From contig JAYKKT010000064.1 in NCBI GenBank assembly GCA_036023115.1, positions 5,811,001 through 5,875,000 of the forward strand: a stretch of 64,000 bases of DNA, written 5' to 3'. Both the position numbers and the translations under genes were made by a program. This DNA is from Brasenia schreberi. Taxonomy: Eukaryota > Streptophyta > Magnoliopsida > Nymphaeales > Cabombaceae. Below the pieces are notes generated by a model. That model saw nothing but the letters and a program-made list of their open reading frames with translations, was not told the origin of the DNA and did not search any database. Below are positions 39,301-48,989 of this stretch, one piece after another (within the stretch, counting starts at the first letter, position 1; every line of letters begins with the position of its first letter).

Positions 39301-42300
39301 AAAAGGTGGAGATGTTTGAGGAGGATTGAGCATGAATGAGAATTGAGCACGAACTAGGCCCTATATATATACGCATATGTGTAGTAAAAAAACTATATAT
39401 ACACATATGTGTACATACATATATATATACATGTAATGGGAAAATTATACACATATATATGAACCATATATACTACATATATATACATGTAATAAAAAAC
39501 TCTCCATGTAACGGAAAAAACTATACATATATATACATGTAATCGAAAACTATATATATAGATGTAATGGAAAAGAGAATCTTATAGGAGATGTTCTTAT
39601 AAGACATGCACCATCACGCATGTCTCCTAACACATATTTCTGCACTATCATATAAGTCTATTATAAGATTGATTAATGTCAAAGGGATACCTCTATTTTC
39701 CAAGGTTCTCCAAAGAATATCTCTTTGACACCCTAACATAAGCTTTTTTTTAGATCAATAAATACCAAGTAAAGGTTCTTTTTTGTTCTAAAATATTCCA
39801 TAAGACATCTCAAATTCTCAATAGATGAATAGCCTTCACAGTAGATCTTCCGATAGATGAATATCCTCAACAGTAGATCTTACTAACATGAATCCAAATT
39901 GGTTCTTTGTTGTTATTGATATTTGTCTCAACCTACGTTCAATAATTCTTTTTCATAATTTCATAGTATGGCTCATCAACTTCATACCTCGATAATTTGC
40001 ATAATTTTAAATATATCCATTGTTCTTGTATATGGGTATCATTGTATTTTTCGTCCATTCTTCATGCATCTTTTGGTTTTTTATATTTCATTAAATAATC
40101 TTATAAGCCAGGTAATACCAGTCTCTCTTACGATTTGTCATACTTCTATAGGAATATTGTTTGGTCCTTCAAATTTACTAACCCTCATAAGTTTAAAAGC
40201 CTCTTTAACTTCTCCTAGGATTTTCCATACTCGCCCAAAAATGACTACATAGAGAAATTTGCATTTCAAAGCCAAGAAGGTGGAGAAAGATTAAAAAATG
40301 AGAACAACATAACAAACAACCCTAGACGTTGCAAAGAATAAAGACAAACAACTCAACCGCTTCTTCTAATCCTAACAGTTTAAAATAAAAACAAAACCTG
40401 AAAGCTTGTCTCCAAACTTAACAGAAGATTGACGCTTCAAGACCATTTCCAGGTCATTGCCAGAAAGCCTTCTCACTCGTCTGCAAGACCAAGCAAAGAT
40501 TGGGTTATGTTAACATCCTTTGCAAGCAGAGAGAGGCTTTTGCATCAGGAGTTCCAAGGGAATACAATGTGCATGTTACACTAACTTTGCAGAAATCACT
40601 GCATGGACAAAAATGGCATCTTCTGTGGCAGCAAAGACGAATTCACAAGTTGGGAATATTCTCCTGCAACATAAAAAAATCTGGAGTTACACAAGTATAA
40701 ATACTGAATAAGCTCCAAATAAGAAATGATAAGAAGATATTTTAATCTAACAACAGAATATAGTGAGAATTGAATAACAAAACCTACAAAAAACAGTCAA
40801 AGCAAGAATAAGTCATGGACTGGACACAAGCATAATCTACTTTCTTTCCTCTGGTAGCTTCATGATGTCGCCTTAGTATGTAGGACAGGCGTTCACCCCA
40901 TGAAATTTGTAAACTACCGGTAAACTTTTACTTTATCCATTCATTCTAATGATAATATCAATACATCTTAGAATACTTCAAATACAAGTGTTTTTTGTTT
41001 GAGCATTAATTTATTTTCACAAATAATTATGCAGTATACACACACATGTGGCGATTTGGACCCAAAATATCAGCAATCGCCTCAAAAGTCCCAAGAATAA
41101 CTGCAGAACTGTAGTTGCCACTACTTTATGCTCCTTGTAGGATATGTATAGACTATTGTAGCAGAAACATCAATGATGTGAACCAGCTGTATGTCTTTTC
41201 TTTTTCCAACCATAACAGACAATGTCACAAATACAAGGAGGGGCCACCAAGGTCAAGAAAACCAGTGTTCCTCCTCTCACCCTAAAGCAAAAGCAATTTG
41301 AAAGAGGAAGGACCTTGACTTGCAGTGCCTAAAGGAGGGGTGAAAGTCAATATACATTAGGCATCTTGATTTCTCACACGATAAAATATAACCTTTATCT
41401 TTGTAGAAAATAAAAGCCACTTCAAAGTAAAATACATCAACGTGAAGCATATAGTTGTATCTTATTAAGATGGGACAATGGACAAAATAGTTGCAGAGCA
41501 ACAATTCAATTTCAAACTTCAAAACTGTAGAGAACATGATACGATTACCTATCACTCTGTGCAAAAGAATGAACTTTTGAGAATACGTCTCCAAATCTGA
41601 TATAAGACAACCCTTTCAGTGTTCTGACATCAAAAGAAAAGTATTACATGGTGCCTTTAAGTAACCCAGAGAATTAAAGAATGAAATCCTTTAAAAGGAC
41701 TCACCTCTCAATACGATTTCGTAGTGCCTGCGACAGAGCAACTGCAACCTCTTCTGAATCCCCAGGGGCTGACCAGAGCCCCATAGCAGCGACTTCAACA
41801 AAAAAATATGAAATAACATTCATAAACAGAAAAGCACCACTAACAACAGCAAGGAGCTTGGGCTCCTAGCTATGGGACATGAGTGGAAGTCCTGAGGACA
41901 ATCATTTCTTGAATAGAGAAATGAACTGATATGCCCATCCCCAGCACTAGAATGAGAACAAAACAGCACTTGATTGCAAGTTACCTCTTAACTTTGAGAC
42001 TGCAGGTTGAGCCTGTTCAACAATTGTTGAATGCTTTCCCGGGAGAAAAAGCCAAAGCTTGATTTTTTCATCTGTACATCAAAGATTGACGCTCATGCCC
42101 AGAGTCCTAAACAAGCAGTGTGGAAAAGTATCCAAACATCAGAAAAGAACTAGCAGCACCATTCCATAACTTCACCTGGATTGTAAACGCCCTGAGAAGG
42201 ATCCCAAGGACCAACAAAACAATTAGTCCAGGTGCTGAGGAATCCACCATTCTGCAACTGGACATGCGAGGAGAGAACCATAAAAGTAGCAGCATCTCTT

Positions 42301-44335
42301 TGTTCTATCTTGGCACTGACACCGCATATGTACCCCAGACCAGCAAAATAAAGGATCAAGGCCAAAGTCATCAAAGGGAGAGGAAGAAGAAACATGTGAG
42401 ATACGAAGAAGCATACCTTTTTTCAGTAAAACCACCAGAATCAGACTCGGAAGGAAGTAACTGGAACCAGGAAACATGATGTAGCCCACCCTGTTTGAAA
42501 TGTACAGAAAAGAATTTAGAAACAACATATAATCATGTAAAAGTAACACAAAAGAAAAAGCATTTGAAAACCACTCATTTAGAATAACTACATGCAAGAC
42601 ATTCAAGTAGTGCCAATACAAATTACAAACCAATATCTTCACCTCTTCAGCATGATAGGGGTTATCTAGAACTGCTACGTTGATACTCCCATCTCAATAA
42701 TTCCTCACACTTTTTGACTAAGCATCATTTTAGTTTTGTTCTAGTAATTAGCTCACAGAGATTGGATTCGGATTAACTCTTGATGGTGACAAACAAGCAC
42801 TGAGGTCACACAAACTGCTTCGACCAACAATCTTTTACTTGAATCTAGGGTTCTAGGTGATAGCTTGAACTTGTCTCAGTCTTATGGGGCTCAAGACGAG
42901 CCAACTGGAGCTCAACGTGTATATGAACCGAGTTCAAGTTCACTGATAATCGGCTCGGGTACTCATAATCCAGCTTGAGTACTGTGTATTCAAAAAGAGC
43001 AATACACAAACCTTCTTATTATTTTATTGACAATAATAAAGGGTCTTTTCATTAAGCACGATTCCTTTTTAACTGAGAGCCTTATGTGGCAATAGCAAAT
43101 ACTAAAGGGTCTTCTGCGACTGCCATGGAACCTATATTAGTCCCATATCAAAGGCCAAATACAAAAGAAACACAATAAATGGCTATAGATACAAGACATT
43201 GTACATTGTGAGAGCATTGAATGATGAGCCGCTAGGAAGAAAGCATGTGATCGATGGGACCCATGCGAATTGCTTTTGAGGTGCACATATAAGTTTATAA
43301 CCTCGCTTATATCATACAAGCATTTCAACTTCTTTAAAGAAAATATTATTTCTAACTAAATTATCAATCTTTTTCAAGCCAAGCTCAAGCTTTTAAAATA
43401 AAGCTTCAGCGGAGTTTGAGCTTCAAAATTGCAGCTTGACCAAGCCCAAGCCTGAATCTGAGTCATTCAAGGATATTCCAGCTTGCCTATACTCGGGCTC
43501 GACTCAGCTTGATTATACCCTTACTTGAGACTTAAGACAGATGGTGGCCAGGAAGACCCCTTGATTCAATTTGATCTTTAACTATTAACACTCAAAATAG
43601 CATATCAAACTCCTCCCTGCGCACCATGTTTTGCATCCAAAATATGCAAAGTGCAACAAACAGAAAGAGATTGAAAAAAAATTACATTTTTGACATTTCT
43701 CATGCCACATCCTTGGTAAACATTGTAACTCTGACAATTTTCCCTCATTTATGGTGTTCCATACATATAAAATTAAGTCTAACATATCCTTCATGGCCAA
43801 ACCTGGGGGAAATTCTCTATGGAGCATCATATTCATCTCTTCACAGAAACTTGGATAATAGGTCAAGTAAACTTTGAACACAAGAAACCTCAGGGAACTG
43901 CAACTTTCAGAACATTTACTGCTAGTTAAAAGTAAAAAAAAGTAATTTGCAATTTCTAGATGGTACTTTAGCTGACCCCGTCTAGTATGGGAAAAGGCTT
44001 AGTTGTTGTTGTTTTCTAGATGGTACTTGTTTTTCAACATATAATGAAATTCCACTGGCAACAGAAACCTCCATTATACAATTTATGCATTTGATGCTTC
44101 TAACAATACAAAAAAAAAATGGAGACCAGCTGCCACAACTGAGGAAAGAGAAACAAGAAAATAACAATGACAGTTGATGCATATAGAAAGTTTATAAATA
44201 CAAGATGCTTGTGGGAAGTTGTCGCAGAGCATTCCTGGAAATCACTGAATGAGGAAAACAAACATTACAGCACGAAAAAGACAAACAAGAGAGAAAGGTG
44301 AAGGATCTTACAATCCTAAAGACATTAGTCCACAT
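12373..44335 (-). CDS. MED13: Mediator complex subunit 13 (MED13; GRAND CENTRAL/MACCHI-BOU2 orthologue), complete
   Basis: MED13 is the linker of the Mediator kinase module (CDK8, cyclin C, MED12, MED13) in the nucleus. I rebuilt 22 coding exons: 44335-44312, 42490-42417, 42315-42176, 42071-41985, 41792-41705, 41623-41549, 40663-40586, 40480-40398, 37107-37029, 36842-36504, 36429-36346, 35416-35239, 27177-26857, 25300-23969, 17975-17702, 17588-17501, 17406-17319, 17235-17157, 15931-15639, 14690-13604, 13506-13138, 13004-12373. All junctions are GT-AG with matching phase, giving 1963 codons plus stop, close to Arabidopsis MED13. Landmarks: start MWTNVFRI|GGLHHVSW; FLSTWTNCFVGPWDPSQG (residues ~57-74); SPHGMRGRLSGCCPGDLV; WHWDDDD (514-520) then SEFGDFSDLF; YGWTEDWRWLV; C-terminal ALSWMTVSPAY and RRTALPFHCDM. 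The 5' border of exon 12 is the least certain. Introns 12 (8.1 kb) and 14 (6.0 kb) are swollen by transposons. Confidence 0.95.
18636..23243 (+). mobile_element. RTE-type LINE, 5'-truncated, interrupted by a hAT element (MED13 intron 14)
   Basis: The LINE is split by the hAT at 18716-21723. Its 80 bp left of the hAT (GATAG..GTGTTGTAAAGATTGCAAGG) and the sequence right of it match adjacent parts of the long LINE copy at 45-50 kb, so the two halves were once joined. It keeps [19 protein letters not shown] near 22056, then degraded reverse transcriptase and the MKMLRWMSGHTRK block. It has two internal tandem duplications: about 28 bp near 22134-22190 and about 87 bp at 22751-22926. It ends CTTAGTAGTTATAG near 23243. 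Stops and frameshifts make it inactive, and it lies antisense to MED13. Confidence 0.85.
18716..21723 (+). mobile_element. hAT DNA transposon with decayed BED/DUF659 transposase
   Basis: The 3008-bp element starts CAGTGTTATCCG and ends GACAACACTG, an inverted terminal match CAGTGTT(A/G)TC. It is flanked by 8-bp repeats AGCTTAAT (18708-18715) and AGCTTAAC (21724-21731), one mismatch. Inside, plus strand, is a broken hAT transposase. A BED-type zinc-finger segment lies at about 18975-19165 (SDDPAWQWVHQL, GGISRLKHHLAGIRKEVNPC). The DUF659/RNase-H-like part is at 19754-20068 (MANGWTDRRERTLLNFLFYC; LITNNAGNYKA; YWIPCVAHCLDL). A C-terminal part is at 20398-21465 and ends in a Glu/Asp-rich tail. Several stops and frameshifts make it non-autonomous now. 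The right end carries GTATC/GATAC repeats. Confidence 0.88.
23244..23331 (+). repeat. LINE 3'-flank segment shared with 34712-34801
   Basis: The ~88 bp right after the LINE tail (GCATCAGAAATTAAAGAGG to CCATTATCA) recur almost unchanged after the other intronic LINE at 34712-34801. Only one substitution is obvious. It is not part of the other LINE copies, so it is either a transduced flank or a segmental duplication. Confidence 0.8.
25301..26856 (-). other. MED13 intron 13
   Basis: Intron between exons 14 and 13. It holds a low-complexity CAC/CAT-rich block at about 25640-25790, which reads as His-rich frames and is not coding. A ~22-bp scrap of LINE 3' tail (GCCGACCCCATCTAGTAT) lies at 26620-26637. 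Nothing else is recognised. Confidence 0.6.
27746..27936 (+). mobile_element. 191-bp non-autonomous element built from the two ends of the RTE LINE
   Basis: The left ~110 bp (CTCCG..CATG..GGATCATCCTTGCATGG, CCGGTCCCAAG, GGGTTGTG, GGCTTCCGACA) match the 5' end of the long LINE (minus strand, about 50230-50336). The right ~55 bp (GAATTCATGCCGACCCC to GGCTTAGTTGTAGTTGTAG) match the LINE 3' end; everything between is missing. A direct repeat TAACGAACT flanks it at 27737-27745 and 27937-27945. It behaves like a SINE that borrows both LINE ends, or it is one internal-deletion copy. It sits in MED13 intron 12. Confidence 0.82.
28454..29297. mobile_element. 844-bp insertion in a LINE with 8-bp target duplication
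   Basis: The insertion is flanked by TGCATCAA at 28446-28453 and 29298-29305, which restores the LINE frame when joined. It starts CTATACGTAATAGCATGC and has repeated ATAGC/GCTAT motifs in the first 130 bp (TATAGC, AATAGCGG). It then has a CT-rich stretch at 28640-28800 and an AT-rich remainder. The termini show only a weak inverted match. An 8-bp duplication fits hAT-type DNA transposons, so a small non-autonomous member is likely. No coding sequence is visible. Confidence 0.6.
32140..32440 (+). repeat. Diverged tandem duplication inside the LTR element
   Basis: Two related units of about 150-180 bp share GATTAAGAT, TTGTGGCTATATGTCAC, AAGACCTTTGTGATTAAGG and GATGTTGTTGGCTATT, with many differences. 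This is an older duplication than the one starting at 32739. Confidence 0.7.
32739..33112 (+). repeat. Recent 188-bp tandem duplication inside the LTR element
   Basis: The unit starting TGTCCTTAAAACTCAGG at 32739 restarts at 32927 and is repeated to about 33112. The copies are almost identical apart from a short deletion near AAACATATGTC versus AAACATGTC. It lies upstream of the 3' LTR. Confidence 0.88.
34712..34801 (+). repeat. LINE 3'-flank segment shared with 23244-23331
   Basis: Second copy of the ~90-bp segment found after the LINE in intron 14, ending at CCATTATCA. Downstream of it the two loci differ completely. Confidence 0.8.
39370..39575 (+). repeat. AT-rich minisatellite
   Basis: Imperfect tandem copies of a unit of roughly 25-60 bp containing TATATACATGTAAT(G)GAAAA, mixed with TATA and ACATATGTGT runs. 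It lies in MED13 intron 8 and has no coding potential. Confidence 0.7.
39640..40235 (-). mobile_element. Internal fragment of RTE LINE (MED13 intron 8)
   Basis: The minus strand matches the reverse-transcriptase part of the long LINE at about 46240-46770: GGTATCCCTTTGACATTAATC, then IDLKKAYVRVS-like codons, CCAATTTGGATTCATG and the CCTAGGAGAAG region. It lacks both ends and contains a short local duplication near 39830-39890 (GATGAATA..ACAGTAGATCTT twice). Unlike the other intronic LINE copies it lies in the same sense as MED13. Confidence 0.75.
43969..44012 (+). mobile_element. 44-bp insertion consisting only of the LINE 3' tail
   Basis: The inserted sequence is just the LINE end (GCTGACCCCGTCTAGTATGG to GGCTTAGTTGTTGTTG). 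It is flanked by a perfect 16-bp direct repeat TTTCTAGATGGTACTT at 43953-43968 and 44013-44028. It lies in MED13 intron 1, antisense to the gene. The long perfect duplication shows a genuine retrotransposition event with almost complete 5' truncation. Confidence 0.93.
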
Positions 44336-44430
44336 AATCCCAACACAATGTCTCAATGTGTCACCAAGATGCTTTCTAGTTTAGTGTCCCCAGTAAAACA
44401 GTATTTTCATCTCTCCAGATGTGATTGAAA
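44336..44430 (-). other. Probable MED13 5' untranslated exon segment
   Basis: Upstream of the ATG at 44335 the minus strand carries a strong 3' splice site, TTGTTGTTCTTGCAG, ending at 44431. The ATG exon therefore probably starts at 44430 and is preceded by a 5'-UTR intron. The upstream leader exon is not proven; 53.2-53.5 kb is one candidate. Confidence 0.5.
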
Positions 44431-47400
44431 CTGCAAGAACAACAAAACACAACAGGAGATTAAGACCACGATTAAAGAATTCTGAACGATTAATGATTAC
44501 AAAATGTATAGAGCCCAAAATAGGTTGAAGACACCAAAGTTGCCTGATAAGATATAAGGAGCATGTGATGTGTTGAGAGGGGATACATATTGACCAATAC
44601 ATAACCATGAATCTACTTCATCAGGAAATATTATCCAGAGAGAAGTTTTCATTGAATTTTACGCAGAAACGCAAGAAAATTTCAGAAAATTTTCTGTATA
44701 GTTGGATTTATATATGTATACAATATATGTACATCTACTAATAATAAAAACTTAAAAAAGTAAATCATTTACATAATGTTATGCTAGTTCTTGTCAAATT
44801 TGATATAGTTCAAAACATGGAAATTAATCTTAATTCAAAATCACGGATCCATCATAAGATACAGAGACATCCATGACAAATGCATGCTAAATAGTAGAAC
44901 TTTGAATTCAAGTAATCTGATCAAAACATGCCATCTGCTGCTGTATGACCACATCATGGTGGAGCCCCTTCATATCAACTGAAGTCCAAGTGTGCTTGTC
45001 AACGCATGAAATGACTATGTACCAGGACTAAAACAAGTAGCACTACACCACTACTTTGGCCAGGTAGCTACCACACAAGCATACGCATTGGGAACATGAA
45101 CCTCCACGGCCTCCTGCAGCCAGTCTAGAAATATTCTAAAACGGGGAAATCTACTTCACAAAATGTTGATTCGCCAATACAGCTGTCAAAGTGAAAAAGC
45201 ATGAAGCTACAGTAAAACACAATGATGGCAAGATGTGGACAACAGTAATAGTGGTTGTGGTGCTGGTGATAGTAGAAACAACAACAACTAAGCCTTTTCT
45301 CATACTAGACGGGGTCAGCTACATGGATTCTTTGTTTCCACAAAGCTCTACCATGTGCCATGTTAGCAGTTAACTCACAATAAGCTAGATCATTCTTTAT
45401 TGTTTCTTTCCAACACTTTTGTGGTCGTCCTCTACCTCTTTTAATACTTTCCAAATTTAGTTTTTCATACCTTCTTACAGATTCTTCTTCTGACCTTCTT
45501 TCTATATGTCCAAACCATCTTAAACGATATTCTATCATTTTATCCTCTATTGGTGTCACTCCTAATTTGTTTCTAATAACCTCATTATGTATACGGTCTT
45601 TTCTTGTATGACCACTCATCCATCTCAACATCTTTATTTCTGTCACAAACATCTTTTGTACATGTTGATGGTTAACTGCTCAACACTCAGAACCATAAAA
45701 CATGGCAGGCCTAATTGTTGCTCTATAATATTTACCTTTTAACTTTAATGGTATTTTCTTATTACAAACAATATCTGATGCTCCTCTCCATTTTAACAAA
45801 CCAGCATTAATTCTATGCGTAACATCTCCATTAATTCTTCCATCACTCTGAAAAATTGACCCTAGGTATTTAAAACTTTCCTTTTGGGGGATGCAACGTG
45901 TGCCAATTTTAATTTTTATATCCCCTGAAGTAACCAAATGATCATATTTATATTCCATATATTATGTCTTTGTTCTACTAAGTCGGAGGCCTTTGCTTTC
46001 TAATGCTTCTCTCCATAGTTCCAATTTTCTATTAACTTTTTCCTTAGACTCTTCCACTAACACAATGTCATCTGCAAATAACATACACCAAGGCACTTCA
46101 TCTTCAATATGTTTTGTTAACTCATCCATCACCATTATAAATAAGTATGGACTTAAAGTTGATCCTTGATGTAACCCGATATTAACTTCAAAGAAGTTTG
46201 TCATTCCTTCGTGAGTCATCAACATGTTTTTGCACCATTGTACATGTCTCTTATAAGGTTAGTGTATGTCAATGGGATACCTCTTTTTTCCAAGGTTCTC
46301 CAAAGAACCTCCCTCAACACCCTATCGTAAGTTTTTTCTAGATCAATAAATATCATGTGAATGTCTTTCTTTTTTTCTTTAAAATGTTCCATAAGACGTC
46401 TCAAAAGGTGAATCGCTTCAACAGTATATCAGCCTGGCATGAATCCAAATTGGTTCTCTATTGTACTTGATACTTATCTTAACCTACGTTTGATAATTCT
46501 TTTCCACAATTTCATAGTATGACTCAATAACTTGATACATCGATAATTCACACAATTCTAAATGTCTCCCTTGTTCTATTATATGGGTATAAGTGTACTC
46601 ACTCTCCATTTTTCGGGCATCTTTGGGTTTCTCCATATTTCATTAAATAGTCTTGTGAGCCAAGTGATTCCAATTTCTCCTAGTATTTTCCAAACTTCTA
46701 TAGAAATATTGTCTTCTCCTACCGATTTACCACCCTTCATATGTTTAAGCGCCTCTTTGACTTGATTCTTTTGAATACGACGGTAGAAATTGTGGTTTAT
46801 ATACTTTTCTAATTTGGCTAACTCTCCTAAGTTAATACTAACATCTTTATTTTCATTAAAAAACTTATAAAATTATTTTTTCCATCTATTTCTTATATCA
46901 TCATTTGCCACTAGAATTTTTTCATCCTCGTCCTTGATGTATCTCACAGAATTAAGATCTTTAGTTTTTTATCTCTAGCCCTAGCTATCCAAAAAATATC
47001 TCCTTCACCCTCTTTTGAGTTGAGTTTTTTATATAAATCCTCCCAAATTTTAGCTTTTACTTCATTGACATCCTTTTTTGCTTCCTTCTTTGCTTTCTTA
47101 TAAGCCTCTAAATTTTACTAGTTTTCTTAGCATAATGTAACTTGTAGCATGCCCTCTTTGCCTTGATTTTATTTTGCACTACTTCACTCCACCACCAAGC
47201 TTCTTTTAGTGCCGGTACACCTCCCTTAGATTCACCTAACACATCTTTCACCACTTTCCTAATATGTATAGTCATATTGTTCCACATATCACAAGGTATA
47301 CTGACATAATTCCAAGCATCTCCTTGAAGGACTTTTTATTTAAATATATTTTATTTCTCGCTTTTGAGGTTCCACCATTTAGTCTGAATAGCTCGATGCA

Positions 47401-47793
47401 CTCTTTTCTTCTTTGTCCATTTTTTTATTTGTAAATCCATAACTAAAAGTCGATGTTGGGTGGTTAAACTTTCTCTTGGAATTATCTTGCAATCTTTACA
47501 ACACGCTCTATCTTTTTTTCTTCAAATAAAGTAATCAATTTATGTTTGTGATAAGCCACTCTTATAAGTAATTAAATATTCATCTCATTTTTTTGAAGAT
47601 TGTATTGACTATAAAGAGATCAAATGCCATAGCAAAATTTAAAATCTCCCTACCTTCCTCATTTATATCCCCAAAACCAAAGTTTCCATGAATACCTTGA
47701 TATCCTAATGCCTCTTTACCGACATGCCCATTTAAGTCTCCTCCTAAACAAATCATCTCCCTTTGTGGAATCCTTTGAATTACCTTATCTAAC

Positions 47794-48484
47794 CTATGTC
47801 ACACAGGTGCGGGTGCGAACACGGGTTTGGGTGCGGATGCGGAATACGGCAAATTTCAAAAATTTTGGGTGTGGCGACAGGGCTAAGGTATATAATATTA
47901 TATATTATATATAATATTCAACCTAGAACAAGTGAGACATCAATTAACATAAGTATATGACAATAGCAAGTACACAACTTTATATTAAACCAAAACACAT
48001 AAACGGTACTAATTTCATCATAATACACAAATCAATCTTCACAGATCCGGACCCATTTATCCAAAAAGACCTGAACATCAAAATCGGTACCAGATTTGGA
48101 AACGTGGAATATCCACACAAAAGAAAGTGAAGAAGGTCCGCGTTGAGATATTTTCCTATGTTCATCGGCGGAGTTTAATGAGAGATGTTAGAAGACAAGC
48201 TAAAGGAGTATTTTGGAAACTATGGTGAGGTACTCAAGTGGTCATCATGGGAGATAAGGTCACGAGTCGACTAAGAGGCTTCAGTTTCATCGTCTTCGCA
48301 AATCACTCCCTCTTTGATCGGGTTCTCCAAGATAAATACACCATAAACGGCAGAACCGTGAGTTACAAAAACAAAAAACAAAAAAAATTACTTTTTTTTT
48401 TGCAATGCCACACCGACACGGTGTCGATGTCGCACCCATGTCGAGGTCGACACTCCACCTCTTAGAAGTATCTGTGTGACTTAG
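47794..48484 (+). mobile_element. 691-bp Pack-type DNA transposon carrying an RRM gene fragment
   Basis: The terminal inverted repeats are CTATGTCACACAG (left) and CTAAGTCACACAG (right, read inverted), 12 of 13 matching. The element is flanked by a perfect 8-bp duplication TATCTAAC at 47786-47793 and 48485-48492; joining across it restores the LINE sequence. The subterminal parts are GC-rich (GGTGCGGGTGCG; CACCGACACGGTGTCG). The interior has no transposase but holds a host-like RRM fragment at 48158-48360. The 8-bp duplication favours the hAT superfamily, although the termini are not a classical hAT end. Confidence 0.85.
48158..48360 (+). pseudogene. Captured RNA-recognition motif of a plant hnRNP-like (Musashi-type) protein
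   Basis: The plus strand encodes a nearly whole RRM split by one frameshift and two stops. MFIGGV (RNP2, usual form LFIGG(I/V)) is followed by two stops, then EMLEDKLKEYFGNYGEV. After a one-base shift come VVIMGDKVTSRLRGFSFIVF (RNP1, usual form RGFGF(I/V)(V/T)F) and DRVLQDKYTINGRTV. Spacing and residues match the first or second RRM of plant RBP1/hnRNP-A/B-like proteins. The parent gene is not in this window. The fragment lies inside the transposon at 47794-48484 and is antisense to the surrounding LINE. It is not translatable as it stands. Confidence 0.85.
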
Positions 48485-48989
48485 TATCTAACTCTTCCCA
48501 AAAAGATGTCTTTATACTACCTTCTAGGCCTACTTGGGTTGTGTAAGCACAAATTATATTCAAAATCTCTGCTCCTAATACTAATTTCAACGTCATGATT
48601 CGGTCAGTACACTATCCTTTAAATCTTTATTTATGATAATACCAACTCCGTTTCGAGCCTTTTCCTTACCTGAGTACCATAATTTAAAACCTATATCCTC
48701 TATCTCCTTTGCTTTTTCTCCAACCCATTTTGTCTTTTATAAACATAGCATATGAATCTTTCTCCGAATCATAGTATCTACCACCTCCATTAGCTTACCG
48801 GATAATGTTCCGATATTCCAAGAACCAATACGAATCTTATTATCTAGGACTAGTTTCCTTACCCTCCGCATCTGTCCATATTGAAAATGCGGAGACCCTC
48901 TCTGTAAATTATTCACTACATTCGGGCGGCAATGTAGCGAGACTAACTTCTTTACCCACACCCGTCCATGATATGGGAACCCTCTCTGC

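Noticed and set aside
39060..39575. CRISPR-like regular repeats
   Set aside because: The repeats are AT minisatellite units without unique spacers, and the genome is a plant's.
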